Below are positions 19,012-28,399 of a DNA stretch of 64,000 nucleotides, piece after piece (position 1 is the stretch's first letter; each line of letters begins with the position of its first letter). Source of the stretch: CAWJFP01 sp963842155 (lineage in GTDB: Bacteria; Pseudomonadota; Alphaproteobacteria; JACZXZ01); NCBI GenBank assembly GCA_963842155.1, contig CAWJFP010000014.1, positions 71,935 through 135,934 of the forward strand, in the 5' to 3' direction. A model generated the notes under the pieces. That model saw nothing but the letters and a program-made list of their open reading frames with translations. It was not told the origin of the DNA and did no database searches. Both the position numbers and the translations under genes were made by a program.

Positions 19012-19860
19012 TCAGGCGCCGCGCCGCTTGCTTTCAGTGACCGCTCGCGGCTTGCGTCCGACATGGCGCCGCGGCGATCCGCCTGTCGCCGCGTCCCCCG
19101 GCGTGGCCTGCGCGAAGATGTCGTCCTCGTCGGCGTCCCATAGGCGCGCGCCGCCGGTAATGCCGGCCAGGTTGGAGACGATCCTCACGTCGCGCGGCAG
19201 CTCGATATCGAGTTGCCTCGCATTTCCGCCGCCGAGATAAAGCCTGTCGAAATTGATCAAGCTGCGGACGATGTCGATCGCCTTGCGCACCCTGCGGTTC
19301 CATTTCTTGCGACCTTTGGCCTCGAGCGCCGCATGCCCGATATAGTCGTCGTAGGTCTTCCGCTTGCGGATGGGATGCTGGCCCAGCTCCAAATGCGGCG
19401 CCAGCCGCCCATATTGGAACAACGCGCTGCCGACGCCCGTGCCCAATGTGAGTACGCATTCCAGCCCGCGGCCTTCGATGACGCCGAAGCCTTGCACCTC
19501 GGCATCGTTGAGCACGCGCACCGGCTTCTTGAGCCCCTGCCGCAGCGCTTCAGCCAGATGGAAGCCATGCCAGGCGCGGGTGCCGAGATTGGGTGCGGTC
19601 AAGACGCGGCCGGCGCGCACGACGCCCGGGAACCCGACCGAGATACGGTCGAATGCCGCCAAGGCGTGTGCCATGCTCATGAGCAATTTCACGACATGCC
19701 CGGGCGTGCCGGGATGCGGGGTCGCCGCGTGAAGCCGTTCCGACATTATCCTACCGGCCTCGTCCAGCAGGGCCGCCTTGATGCCCGTACCGCCGATATC
19801 GAAGGAGAGCGTTTGCGCCGCGTCCGGCTGATGGCTCCCGTTCCACCGGCGTTCCTTCAT
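19012..19860 (-). CDS. ppgK: Polyphosphate glucokinase (ROK family)
   Basis: 282 residues. The phosphate-1 motif of the ROK/ASKHA fold is LSFDIGGTGIKAALLDEAG; the substrate loop region includes ISVGFPGVV, PNLGTRAWHGF and VLNDAEVQGFG, and the adenosine-type motif is LTLGTGVGSALF. PPGK enzymes phosphorylate glucose with inorganic polyphosphate and often ATP. The ATG at 19860 overlaps the rpiA stop as ATGA, so translation is probably coupled. A longer frame extends into rpiA but only as an out-of-phase read. With GH15 and the pentose-phosphate operon nearby it would feed glucose 6-phosphate into zwf. Preference for polyphosphate over ATP is family inference. Confidence 0.87.
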   Translation of the reverse strand: MKERRWNGSHQPDAAQTLSFDIGGTGIKAALLDEAGRIMSERLHAATPHPGTPGHVVKLLMSMAHALAAFDRISVGFPGVVRAGRVLTAPNLGTRAWHGFHLAEALRQGLKKPVRVLNDAEVQGFGVIEGRGLECVLTLGTGVGSALFQYGRLAPHLELGQHPIRKRKTYDDYIGHAALEAKGRKKWNRRVRKAIDIVRSLINFDRLYLGGGNARQLDIELPRDVRIVSNLAGITGGARLWDADEDDIFAQATPGDAATGGSPRRHVGRKPRAVTESKRRGA

Positions 19861-20540
19861 CGCTGCAAATTCCTCGTTCCCGCCGGGCTGCCGACGATCA
19901 CCTGCGAGGCCAGGCCGAGAAACAGCCCCGTCTCGATGACGCCGGTGATGGCGGCGAGCCGGCGCTCGAGCCCGGGCGCGTCGGCGATATCGCCGCAGTC
20001 GCAATCGGCGATGTAGTTTCCGTTGTCCGTGCGGAAGGGTGCGCCGCCCAGCCGTCGCAAGGTTCCGCGCGCACCGGCCTCGCTCAGCCTCTCCAGCACC
20101 ACCTCGCAGCCGAAAGGCAGGATTTCGACCGGGAGCGCGGTGTCGCCGCCGAGCCGATCCACCAGCTTGCTCTCGTCGACCACCACGATCATGCGCCGGC
20201 TGGCCTTGGCGACGATCTTCTCGCGCAACAAGGCGCCGCCACGCCCTTTGATGAGGTCGAGCGTGCGACGCTCGACCTGATCCGCGCCGTCGATCGTCAA
20301 ATCGAGACGGCGATGCTGCGCAAAGCCGGTAAGCGGCAGGCCGAGCCGGGCGGCAAGCGCCGCCGTCGCGTCGGAAGTCGGCAGGCCCAGCATCCGCAAG
20401 CCTTGGGCGACGCGCCGGGCCAGTGCCTCGATCGCCAGCGCGGCGGTGTTGCCGCTGCCGAGGCCGACCACCATGCCGTCCTCGACCAGCGCGGCGGCGG
20501 CTTCCGCGGCTGCGCGCTTCGCTAGCTCGAGCGGGCGCAA
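19857..20540 (-). CDS. rpiA: Ribose-5-phosphate isomerase A
   Basis: Interconverts ribulose 5-phosphate and ribose 5-phosphate. Motifs: VGLGSGNTAALAIEAL (phosphate loop), LTIDGADQVE (catalytic Asp region), LIKGRGGALLREKIVA with the Lys, and a C-terminal NGNYIADCDCGDI. I place the start at the TTG at 20540 (LRPLELAKRAAAE), eight bases after the stop of the upstream small gene, giving 227 residues. An ATG at 20615 is possible but would overlap that gene by about 68 bases and add a non-conserved basic tail. The stop overlaps the ppgK start. Confidence 0.9.
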   Translation of the reverse strand: MRPLELAKRAAAEAAAALVEDGMVVGLGSGNTAALAIEALARRVAQGLRMLGLPTSDATAALAARLGLPLTGFAQHRRLDLTIDGADQVERRTLDLIKGRGGALLREKIVAKASRRMIVVVDESKLVDRLGGDTALPVEILPFGCEVVLERLSEAGARGTLRRLGGAPFRTDNGNYIADCDCGDIADAPGLERRLAAITGVIETGLFLGLASQVIVGSPAGTRNLQR

Positions 20541-20547
20541 GTGCGGC

Positions 20548-20832
20548 TCAGCCGCTGCGTTTCGGGGGCGAATCGGCTTCCTTGGCGACCGAGGGATCCA
20601 GGCGGCGCAGCGCATTGCGAACCCGAGCCAGCCGGCTCTCCTCGCCGCCGCCCATGCCCTCGCCCTCGGCGATGGTCAGGCCCACCGCGTCGCGTTCCCA
20701 TTGACGCAGCAGCCGCAGCTTCTGCTCCGACGACAGGCGCCGATCGCGCAGGATGTCGTCCGGCTCCGCAAAGGCCGTCGAAGGATCGGACAGTGCCTTT
20801 TCCATGTCGATCGCGTCTTCCCGCTTCATCAT
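20548..20832 (-). CDS. Conserved small protein upstream of rpiA, unknown function
   Basis: 94 residues starting MMKREDAIDMEKALSDPS, mostly helical and charged, with EQKLRLLRQWERDAVGL near the centre. I recognise this as a type of small hypothetical common in alphaproteobacteria near stress or sugar genes, but cannot assign a function. It is first in a probable operon with rpiA and ppgK. An in-phase extension to 20928 exists, but the ATG pair at 20832/20829 gives the natural N-terminus. Confidence 0.65.
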   Translation of the reverse strand: MMKREDAIDMEKALSDPSTAFAEPDDILRDRRLSSEQKLRLLRQWERDAVGLTIAEGEGMGGGEESRLARVRNALRRLDPSVAKEADSPPKRSG

Positions 20833-20924
20833 CGGCTCGGCCCTTGGTTGTCGTTCCAAACCCGTATATGGGCAATTAGTCAACGCGGCGCGCGCCGCTC
20901 GGTTCCGTGCCGGTGCAGCCCCCG

Positions 20925-21806
20925 TCACTTCGCGCCCTCGACGAGGGCGCGCAACCGCTGCGCGTCGGCCGGTGCGCGTACTTTAACGTCATTGTCGAAA
21001 TAGACGAAAACGTCGCGCGGTCGCCTGTCGGGCACCGGGCGCTTGATCACCCGCTCGCCGTCCTTGGGCGCGCGGCCGGCGGCCCATGCCTTGACACGCC
21101 GCGCCCAGCTTTCGAGCGACTTCTCGTCATAGCCGCTTGCATAAAGCTCCTCGGAGCCATGCAGACGGCAATAGACGAAGTCGGATGTCACATCCATCAG
21201 TCTCGGCCATTCGACCGTGTCGGCACAGACCAGCGCCACGTCGTAAGCACGTAACAGCTCGATGAATTCCCTCGCGACGAAGCTCTCGTGGCGGATTTCC
21301 ATCGCATGGCGCAAGGGGCGTTTTGCATCGGTTTTAAGCCACCCCTTGCTGCGCAGCTTTCCGTCATGGCGACGCGCGAGCCGCGCCGCCGCCTCCGTGT
21401 CATGCGGCAGCAAGCTGAAGAAGGCCTCGAGCCGCGCGGGATCGAAACGAAAGTTAGGCGGAAACTGCCATAAAAGGGGTCCGAGCTTGGGGCCGAGCCG
21501 CAGCAGGCCCGAGGCGAGGAAATTGGCGAGCGGCGACTCGATTTCCTTGAGCCGGCGCAGATGGGTGATGTAGCGCGGCGCCTTGACGGAGAAGACGAAG
21601 TCTTCCGGCGTCTCCTCTGCCCAGTGGGCGAAGCTTTCGGGTCGCTGCTGGCCGTAGAAGGTACCGTTGATCTCGATCGTGTCGAAGACAGTGCTGGCAT
21701 AGGCGAGCTCGCGCTTCTGCGGGAGCTTCTCGGGATAGAATTTGCCGCGCCAGGGCGCGTAGGTCCAACCGGAGATGCCGATCCGCACAAGCCCCGCCGG
21801 CGCCAT
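20925..21806 (-). CDS. DUF72 family protein
   Basis: 293 residues with the DUF72 pattern: RIGISGWTYAPWRGKFYPE at the N-terminus, then FDTIEINGTFYG, PEDFVFSVKAPRYITHL, GPLLWQFPPNF and AMEIRHESF, ending with DVFVYFDNDVKVRAP. The family adopts a TIM-barrel fold; its biochemical function is not established, although structural similarity to metal-dependent enzymes has been noted. It sits between ligD (upstream) and the small gene/rpiA group, all leftward. Confidence 0.93.
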   Translation of the reverse strand: MAPAGLVRIGISGWTYAPWRGKFYPEKLPQKRELAYASTVFDTIEINGTFYGQQRPESFAHWAEETPEDFVFSVKAPRYITHLRRLKEIESPLANFLASGLLRLGPKLGPLLWQFPPNFRFDPARLEAFFSLLPHDTEAAARLARRHDGKLRSKGWLKTDAKRPLRHAMEIRHESFVAREFIELLRAYDVALVCADTVEWPRLMDVTSDFVYCRLHGSEELYASGYDEKSLESWARRVKAWAAGRAPKDGERVIKRPVPDRRPRDVFVYFDNDVKVRAPADAQRLRALVEGAK

Positions 21807-21823
21807 CGAAGAGCCCTTTCGTT

Positions 21824-24550
21824 TTAGGAGCGCAATCCCGCGGTGCGGCGCGCGGCCGCCGAGATGGATTGGTGCAAACTCGACATCCCGCGCCAGGGGT
21901 CCCGCCTTTGCGACGCCAGCCGCCGCGGCACCGTTTCGAGGTTGAGCGCGGCGGGCTCAAGCTGCGGCTTCAGCTCATCCCAGGCGAGCGGCGTAGCGAC
22001 CGGCGCGCCGGGCCGCGCGCGCACCGAATAGGCCGCGACCGCGGTCGAGCCGCGATCGTTGCGCAGATAATCGAGGAAGATCTTGCCCCCGCGATTGCGC
22101 TTCAAGGAACTCGTAGTGAACCCCCCGGGATCCAGCTTTGGCCAAGGTTTCCGCGACGGCGTGCGCGAACTCCTTGACCTCCGGCCAGCCGGGCCCGCGA
22201 CGCAACGGTACGACCACATGGAGGCCCTTTCCACCCGTCGTCTTGACGAAGGATTGGAGGCCGACATGATCGAGCAGCTCCCGCATGGCGCGAGCCGCCT
22301 CCATCACGCGGGGCAGTTTCACGTCCGGCGCGGGGTCGAAGTCGAAAATCAGCCGGTCCGGCTTGTCGGGATCCTCCACCATTGCGCCCCAGGGATGGAG
22401 CTCGACGACGCCTTCCTGGATCAGCGCCACGAGATCCCGCGCGTCGCGCACATAGACATATTGGTCGGTGCCATGCTTTTCCGTGATGGCGATGCGCGGC
22501 AGCGATTTGGCCCCCGTGGGCCAATGCTTCTGGAAGAAACACTGGCCCGAGATGCCGGAAGGGCAGCGCAGCAGGCTAAGCGGCCGGTTGGCGATTTCCG
22601 GGAGCATCAATTTCGCGACGGCGCCGTAATATTCGGCGAGCTGCTCCTTGGTTGCGCCGATATCCGGGAACACCTCGCGATCGGGATGCGAGATCACTCA
22701 CGCCTTCGACAACGTGGCTGGCCCCGGAGGACTTGCGGGAGGCGACTTCGCGTCGCGCCGCCAAGGCTATCTGCCCCCCGCCGTCGCGCTCGCGAGATTG
22801 GGAGGAATCGCGCCCGGAGACGCCGTGCCGGCGCTTGGCGCCGCTTAGACTGCCCGGCCGATCGCGTCCGACGCTCGCGGCCGGCTTATCCTCGCGCAGG
22901 CCTTGGAAGGAGGGGTGACGCAGCATGCCGTCGCTCGTCCAGGAGAGGAATTCGACCTCGCAGACCAGCTTGGGCTGCACCCATTTGGCCCCGCGCAGCG
23001 CCGCGGCCGGAATCGACGCGAAGGGCGGGCGCTCCATTGTGAGGCGGTCGAGCTTCGCGTAAAGGTCGCGCGACAGTTCGGCGGTGAAGCCGGTGCCGAC
23101 GCGCCCCGCATAGCGCAGCTCCTCGTCCTCGTAATAGCCGAGAAGAAGCGCGCCGATGCCCGCGCGGCCCTCCTTCTTCGGCAAGGTGAAGCCGCCGATG
23201 ACGAATTCTTGCCGGCTCACGCATTTGCTTTTGAGCCAATCCCCGCTGCGGCCCGATTTGTAGGGCTCGCAGGCGCGTTTCGAGATGACGCCCTCGAGGG
23301 CAAGACGGCAGGCATGCTGGAACACGTCGTCGCCCGCCGCCTCGACATGGTCGGAGTAGCGGATCGAAGCCGGCATGCGCGCCGACTGGCAGAGATCGTG
23401 GAGGATTTTCTTTCGCTCCGTCAGCGCTGCGTCGCGCAGATCATAGCCGTCGAGATGCAGAAGATCGAAGACGATGAAGGAAAGCCGCCTGTCATCGCCG
23501 CCGCCGAGCACATCCTGGAGTGCCGTGAAGCTCGAGACGCCCTTCTCGTCGAGCACGGCTACCTCGCCATCGATGGCGAAGCGCTTGGCGGAGACCGACT
23601 TCATGTCCTCCGGCGAGCCGGACGAACCGCTTGGTCCAGTCCAGGCCCGTGCGGGTGAGGAACCGCACCTTGCCGTCCTCGCCGCGGCAATAGGCGCGAT
23701 AGCCGTCGATCTTGATTTCGTGGATCCAGCCCGCTTCGCTCGGCGGCCGCTCTACGAGCGTAGCCAGCTGGGGCGGCACGAAATCCGGCAACGGGCCGCG
23801 CTTGACGCCTGGGATTTTCGCCAGAGCGCGGCTCGCGTCGCCACGAGTGGCCGGCCTGCGCAACGCGCCTTGCATGGCGGCGGATTCATCCGGCGTGCCC
23901 TTCCGCGCGCGGCCCGACACCCATTGCGCGGCCCTGCGCGGATCGCCGAGCTCTTCCATGGTCTTGCCGCTCGCGACACTGGTCTTGACGCGGTCGATCA
24001 AGGCGTTGCCGTGACCGGGCCGCGCGAATTCGTCGCGCTCCTTGATGAGCAGCCAGTTGTCGTGGCCCTTCTCCTGCGCGCGGCCGCCCATCCGCACGAG
24101 CATCCAACCGCCGCGCAGATGCTCGCCGTTCAGCTTGAATTTGAGCTTGCCCCGCGCATAGTCCTTCCGCGCGTCGCCTTGCGGCTCCCAGGTGCCGCGA
24201 TCCCAGAGCATGACGGTGCCAGCGCCGTATTGCTTCGGCGGAATGATCCCCTCGAAGCCGCCATAGGCCAGCGGATGGTCTTCGACATGGACGGCAAGGC
24301 GCCGGTCGGCGGGATCGAGGCTGGGTCCCTTCGTCACCGCCCAGCTTTTGAGGACGCCGTCGAGCTCGAGACGGAAATCATAATGCAACCGCCGCGCCGC
24401 GTGCTTCTGGACGAGGAAACTGTTGCCCGTGCCTCGGGTACGCGCCGAATCGTCGGGCTCGGGCGTCTGGTCGAATTTGCGTTTGCTGCGGTAGCGCGCG
24501 AGCTGCCGCGTCCGGGAGGACGCCGGTTTCGCGCGCGGCCGAGTCGCCAT
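21824..24550 (-). pseudogene. ligD: Multifunctional ATP-dependent DNA ligase LigD, broken by at least three frameshifts
   Basis: Non-homologous end-joining ligase. From the ATG at 24550 the first segment contains the 3'-phosphoesterase domain (FLVQKHAARRLHYDFRLEL, HVEDHPLAYGGFEG) and the start of the ligase domain with the nucleotidyl lysine in HEIKIDGYRAY. The frame shifts near 23610-23640 and continues with FAIDGEVAVLDEKG and ISKRACEPYKSGRSGDWLK. It shifts again near 22697, entering the polymerase/primase domain (SHPDREVFPDIG, LIFDFDPAPDVKLP, KTTGGKGLHVVVPL). A third shift near 22134 restores KIFLDYLRNDRGSTAVAAYS, and the gene ends at 21824. Together they make a normal full-length LigD (about 900 residues), so sequencing error is as likely as decay. 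No ku gene is in the window. Confidence 0.85.
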
Positions 24551-24558
24551 GGCAGGGC

Positions 24559-24747
24559 TCAGTGGAACACGAAGAAATAGACCGCGACCAATGCCACGAC
24601 GCTGACGGCGAGAGATACCCCCAGCACATAGCGCATCGCGCCGAGCTCGACGCCTTGCCGCGCCTCGTTCGTCGGCAAGGTGACATGGCCTCGCCGAGGC
24701 GCATCGCGCTCGATTCCATTCGCATTCGAATTCGCATTGTCCGGCAT
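24559..24747 (-). CDS. Small single-span membrane protein upstream of ligD
   Basis: 62 residues: a polar Asn-rich N-terminus (MPDNANSNANGIERDAPRRG) and one C-terminal transmembrane span ending VAVYFFVFH. The ATG has a clear AAGGAG site nine bases upstream. It ends eight bases before ligD and is probably co-transcribed with it. I do not recognise a family. Confidence 0.65.
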   Translation of the reverse strand: MPDNANSNANGIERDAPRRGHVTLPTNEARQGVELGAMRYVLGVSLAVSVVALVAVYFFVFH

Positions 24748-24857
24748 GGGCAGGCTCCTTGCGATCGGTGGGGCGTTCGCCTCCGGAGATCGGCTTCCTG
24801 GCCGAGCCGGCCCGAGACTTAGGCCGACAAGGCCGGGACACGCCTATCGCCAAGGCG

Positions 24858-25235
24858 TCAGTGGAGCGACCAGGATTCCACCATATTTCGGCAGCTTGCG
24901 GAAGCGCCGCCGCAAGCGACGATGCAGGAATCCGCCTCTTCGTCGTTGAAGAGCCGCCCGCATTCGGTGGCGCAGCGCTCGCAAATCTCGATGCACAGCG
25001 AGCTGAGCGGCAGATTGATCCGCGCCTCGCGATTGAGCAACGACATGGCGAGCATGAGGCTGATCTCGGCGCAATCGGCCAGGAGCGCCGACAGACCGGC
25101 GGGAAAGCCAGGCGCTGCGTCGCGTCCCGCCGCGAAATCGAGGCAGATCACGTGGCAGAGGAGGCATTTCTCGAGGCAGTCCTGCCGTCGCTCGGCGTCT
25201 ACATGACGAAGCAGGTCGATCTGCTGAAGTTCCAT
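24858..25235 (-). CDS. Four-helix-bundle copper-binding (Csp-like, Cys-rich) protein
   Basis: 125 residues with cysteines at helical spacing: CLEKCLLCHVICLDF, LLADCAEISLM, CIEICERCATECGRLF and CIVACGGASASC. This matches the cytosolic four-helix-bundle copper-binding family (Csp3-like/DUF326), which stores Cu(I) on inward-facing cysteines. No signal peptide is visible, so it should act in the cytoplasm. It could buffer copper; binding is inferred from family resemblance. Confidence 0.82.
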   Translation of the reverse strand: MELQQIDLLRHVDAERRQDCLEKCLLCHVICLDFAAGRDAAPGFPAGLSALLADCAEISLMLAMSLLNREARINLPLSSLCIEICERCATECGRLFNDEEADSCIVACGGASASCRNMVESWSLH

Positions 25236-25294
25236 CGCGTCCGCCTTTATTCTCCGACCGGTTCCTCGACTCGGCCCTACGCGCCAACGTCGAA

Positions 25295-25753
25295 TCAGCC
25301 GTCGGCTCCGGCGCCGCCCGGCAGACAGACGCCTTCGAGCGCGGCTCCGGCCTTGCCCGGGTCATGCCGGAGAGCGATGTCGGCGAGCGACACGACGCCG
25401 ACCAGACGCTTTTCGCGATTGACGACCGGCAGGCGGCGCAGCTGCAGCTCGCTCATGCTCTCGACGGCTTCGTCCGCGTTCTCGTCGTCGAAGCAATAGC
25501 GCACCTTCCTGGTCATGATCTCGCGCACCTTGGTGCGAGTGGGGTTTCTTCCCGTGGCGGCGCTCCGCAGCGCGATATCGCGGTCGGTGACGATGCCGAC
25601 CAGCCTGTCGTCCTCGTCGACCGGCAAGGCGCCGATGTCGGCCTCGGCCATCTTGAGCGCCGCCTCCTGCACCGTGGCATCGGAGGCGATCAGCTCGACA
25701 TTGGCCGTCATCACGTCGCGGACCTTGGTTTCTCCTGCTTCGCCCATGGCCAT
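25295..25753 (-). CDS. CBS-domain-pair protein
   Basis: 152 residues forming two CBS motifs: TKVRDVMTANVELIASDATV with ALPVDEDDRLVGIVTDRDI, then KVREIMTRKVRYCFDDENAD with LRRLPVVNREKRLVGVVSLA. Stand-alone CBS pairs bind adenine nucleotides and regulate partner proteins. The start is set at the ATG at 25753, which has GAAGGA ten bases upstream; the frame stays open further upstream without conserved sequence. Adjacent to the copper-binding protein on the same strand. Confidence 0.9.
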   Translation of the reverse strand: MAMGEAGETKVRDVMTANVELIASDATVQEAALKMAEADIGALPVDEDDRLVGIVTDRDIALRSAATGRNPTRTKVREIMTRKVRYCFDDENADEAVESMSELQLRRLPVVNREKRLVGVVSLADIALRHDPGKAGAALEGVCLPGGAGADG

Positions 25754-26090
25754 GATCGGAATCCTTCGTCGGCTCGCTCTCGCGCCGGCTGTGCTTGCGA
25801 TCGGGCAATCGAGCCATGCCGTTCCACTTGCGATTGGGTTCGCCATTAAACGGCCGGTTGCGCCGACGGTTCCGAGCCGAATCCGGCCCCACGGGCGCAT
25901 GCAGCGACCGCCGCCGAGGCCGGCCGAGAGCCCCGGTCACGGCCGTGACCAATCGTGGCGGCAGGGAAGCTTTCAGGGAGGGGGGCGTCTACTAGACGTG
26001 GGTCGCCGATCAGCAACTTGTTGCGGTGCGAGAACCGGGTCAGCGGGTGCGGCGCCTTTTCGAACTCGAAATCGCCCGGGTGGAGCCGAC
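25754..26090. other. Divergent intergenic region, CBS protein / ECF sigma factor
   Basis: 337 bases with promoters for both directions. On the minus strand GTGGAACGG around 25823-25831 resembles the -35 element (GGAAC) of EcfG-type promoters, but I find no matching CGTT at the right spacing, so no promoter is called. No gene seen. Confidence 0.3.
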
Positions 26091-26597
26091 ATGGATCGCG
26101 AACTGCATGAGAATATCGCCAGCTGCTTTCCCCGCCTGCGCATTTTGGCCAGGCACCTGGCGCGCGACCGCGAGCTCGCCGACGATCTGGTTCAGGAGGC
26201 GATCTTGCGGGTGCTGACCTACGCGCATCATTTCGAGCCTGGCACGAATTTCGAGGCCTGGGTCGCCACGATTCTGCGCAATTGCTACTACACGGAAATG
26301 CGCCGCAAGGCGCGGGTATCGCGCGCTGACATGGGCAGCCGCTCGGAAGCCATGTCACTGAGCGGAGGCCAGGAGGAGAATTTGCGGCTCCATGAATGCG
26401 AGCGCGCCTATCTGTCCTTGCCGGCGGCGCAACGCGAAGCGATGGCGCTCGTGGTCGGGAACGGCCTCTCCTATCAGGAGGCGTCGAAGATGGCAGGCTG
26501 CGCCCCGGGCACGGTCAAGAGCCGCATCTCCCGCGCGCGCGTCCAATTGCAGCGCGCCTTGGGCGAAGAGGCCGTGCGCGGGACCGTGCCGAACTAG
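26091..26597 (+). CDS. ECF-type sigma-70 family RNA polymerase sigma factor
   Basis: 168 residues with region 2 (FPRLRILARHLARDRELADD, then DLVQEAILRVL) and region 4 (LPAAQREAMALVVGNGLSYQ, EASKMAGCAPGTVKSRISRA). The protein lacks regions 1 and 3, as in ECF sigma factors. The ATG at 26091 is preceded by GGTGGAG. No anti-sigma gene lies beside it, so the control mechanism is not apparent. It may be one of the general-stress-type ECF factors common in alphaproteobacteria. Confidence 0.9.
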   Translation: MDRELHENIASCFPRLRILARHLARDRELADDLVQEAILRVLTYAHHFEPGTNFEAWVATILRNCYYTEMRRKARVSRADMGSRSEAMSLSGGQEENLRLHECERAYLSLPAAQREAMALVVGNGLSYQEASKMAGCAPGTVKSRISRARVQLQRALGEEAVRGTVPN

Positions 26598-26944
26598 CTT
26601 TTACCCGCGCGGCGCTCCGCCCGATTTTGTCACAGAGTTCATGATGATCAGCGGCCTCATTCGGCGCGACCCAAGTAAAACCGCGACGCATTGTCGCATT
26701 CTCTTTTATTTGCAGGCACAGGCTTGGTCATCGGCGGCGGAATCCCTATTTCCATGACGCGTCTTAACGCCCAGCCGCGCAATCCACTGTAACAATCCTG
26801 ACAGGTTATCTGCGAATACCAATAGCTCCTGGGAATATTTATTTGCCAGGAACGTCTTATTACCCCGATACCTGCCCATTCCCACCCGGTCTTCGGTGCG
26901 ACCCCTTGTCGCGCCGTAAAACTGGAGATCAAGGGATTCAAACC

Positions 26945-27454
26945 ATGCCGCCAACTCTTGCATCGCTCTCCGCGCGCTTCTGCTTCCTGCCCTGGCAGGG
27001 ACATATCGTGCGCCGCGCGGCAATCATCGCCGCACTCTTCTTGATGGGCCATGTCGCCGCTACGACTTCGATCGAGGCGCATGGCCTCGCGGAAGCCCCT
27101 GCGGTCAGCCCTCCTACGAATGACGCGGAGCCGCATATCGAGCGGCCCTTGGATCAGATCGGCATTGCCTCGCATTACGGCAGGTGGCATCGCGGAAGAC
27201 AGACCGCGAGCGGCGAGCGCTTCGACGATCGCAAATTGACCGCGGCGCATCCGACTCTGCCGCTCGGCACCAAGATTCGCGTCACCAATATCAACAATGG
27301 CCGCAGCGTCGATGTGCGGATCAACGACCGTGGGCCTTATGTGAAGGGCCGCGTCCTCGATCTTTCCAGCCGTGCCGCGAAGGAGATCGGGATCATAAAA
27401 GAGGGCGTGGCACCCGTGCGCATCGAGATCGTCGCTCGAGAGGGCACCGACTAA
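26945..27454 (+). CDS. rlpA: RlpA-like septal ring lytic transglycosylase (double-psi beta-barrel)
   Basis: 169 residues. An N-terminal signal sequence (RRAAIIAALFLMGHVAATT) precedes the double-psi beta-barrel: GIASHYGRWHRGRQTASGE, then FDDRKLTAAHPTLPLGTKIR, VTNINNGRSVDVRINDRGPY and GRVLDLSSRAAKEIG. The His and Asp of the RlpA active site are visible. The C-terminal SPOR domain of longer RlpA proteins is absent, so it may not localise to the septum. The ATG at 26945 has AAGGGA upstream. Confidence 0.87.
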   Translation: MPPTLASLSARFCFLPWQGHIVRRAAIIAALFLMGHVAATTSIEAHGLAEAPAVSPPTNDAEPHIERPLDQIGIASHYGRWHRGRQTASGERFDDRKLTAAHPTLPLGTKIRVTNINNGRSVDVRINDRGPYVKGRVLDLSSRAAKEIGIIKEGVAPVRIEIVAREGTD

Positions 27455-28399
27455 AATCCCGCAACGGGAAGGCCCGAGGCCGGCGACAAAGCCCGTGGAA
27501 TGAGGAATGTCCTTGTCCGCGGGGAATCGCCGTTGATAAATCGTCAAAAGACCACGGGTAATCTGTGACCGTGCTCTCGCCCGGGGCAGGCGCGCGAATT
27601 GAATTAGTCGGCGCGAATTGGTCACATTATGTCGCGCAATATTTCTTTCCCCGGGCGGTCTACCAAAAGCGGACTATTCGCGGCGAGCATCGCGCGCCAA
27701 TTCGCTTGCGCTCCTCGTCCACGAGAACGATTGGAGCGGCCGAGTCCAGCCGCTAAATGTAGAGGCGGCCCCGGGCGAGTGGTGCGACATGAGTGGATTG
27801 CCGCTCGGTCGCCGAACTTGACCTAACCGCTGATGAGCTGCTCGCGGCGACGGCGTGGAGCGTGTCTGTTCGGCCTCGACGAGCGGACCCCCTCGGTGCT
27901 CATCGACACTTCTCAAAAGTGCCACTTCAGTACTCATGCACCGCAAAAAACGTTCGCCAGCAAGAGGCATTCCCCTGGCCGCTCGAAGCATCCGTGAAAT
28001 AGGTCACATAGCTCCATTTTGAGGCGTGATGCGTGGCCCGGTGAAGGACGAGAGTGGTATCGCCGCTGCCGCTCCGGAAAACCGGAGACACGCCGAGGCA
28101 CGCTCAGCCGAAACAGCGCAGCCCATGCGGCCTTCGTTGCCGGTGATGGCGCATCCTCTCGGCCGCTGAAGAAAGTTGCGCGTCACCGTTCATGTCGGCG
28201 TGTCTGCGTCTCGACGCGTATCATGCCGGCGTCGTATTCGCGTATAGCGGCACGTGCTTCAAATTCGGGATCGGGGGAGCCGGGACCACGAGGGGTTCTC
28301 GCGTCTGTGCCGTTTTTGTCGCCGCTGCCACCGGGCATAGGACCGCCGGATTGAGCGTAAGGGTCACGATGCGTTGCTTTGAAGATTCCAGCGAAGCAT
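27455..28399. other. Gene-poor region between rlpA and ppsA
   Basis: About 945 bases with only short, overlapping, unrecognisable frames on both strands. It is more A/T-rich in places (27560-27640). A segment at about 27905-27945, read on the minus strand, contains GAGTACTGAAGTGGCACTTT followed by TGAGAAGTGTC, which has the feel of a mobile-element terminus, but I cannot match it. With the IS481 remnant and tRNA-Lys on the other side of ppsA, this may be a decayed part of an island. Confidence 0.35.

Noticed and set aside
23492..24853. 453-residue protein starting at 24853
   Set aside because: The first 101 residues are non-conserved and overlap the small membrane-protein gene; LigD begins at 24550.
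25823..25850. EcfG-type promoter upstream of the CBS gene
   Set aside because: A GGAAC element is present but no CGTT follows at 16-17 bases.
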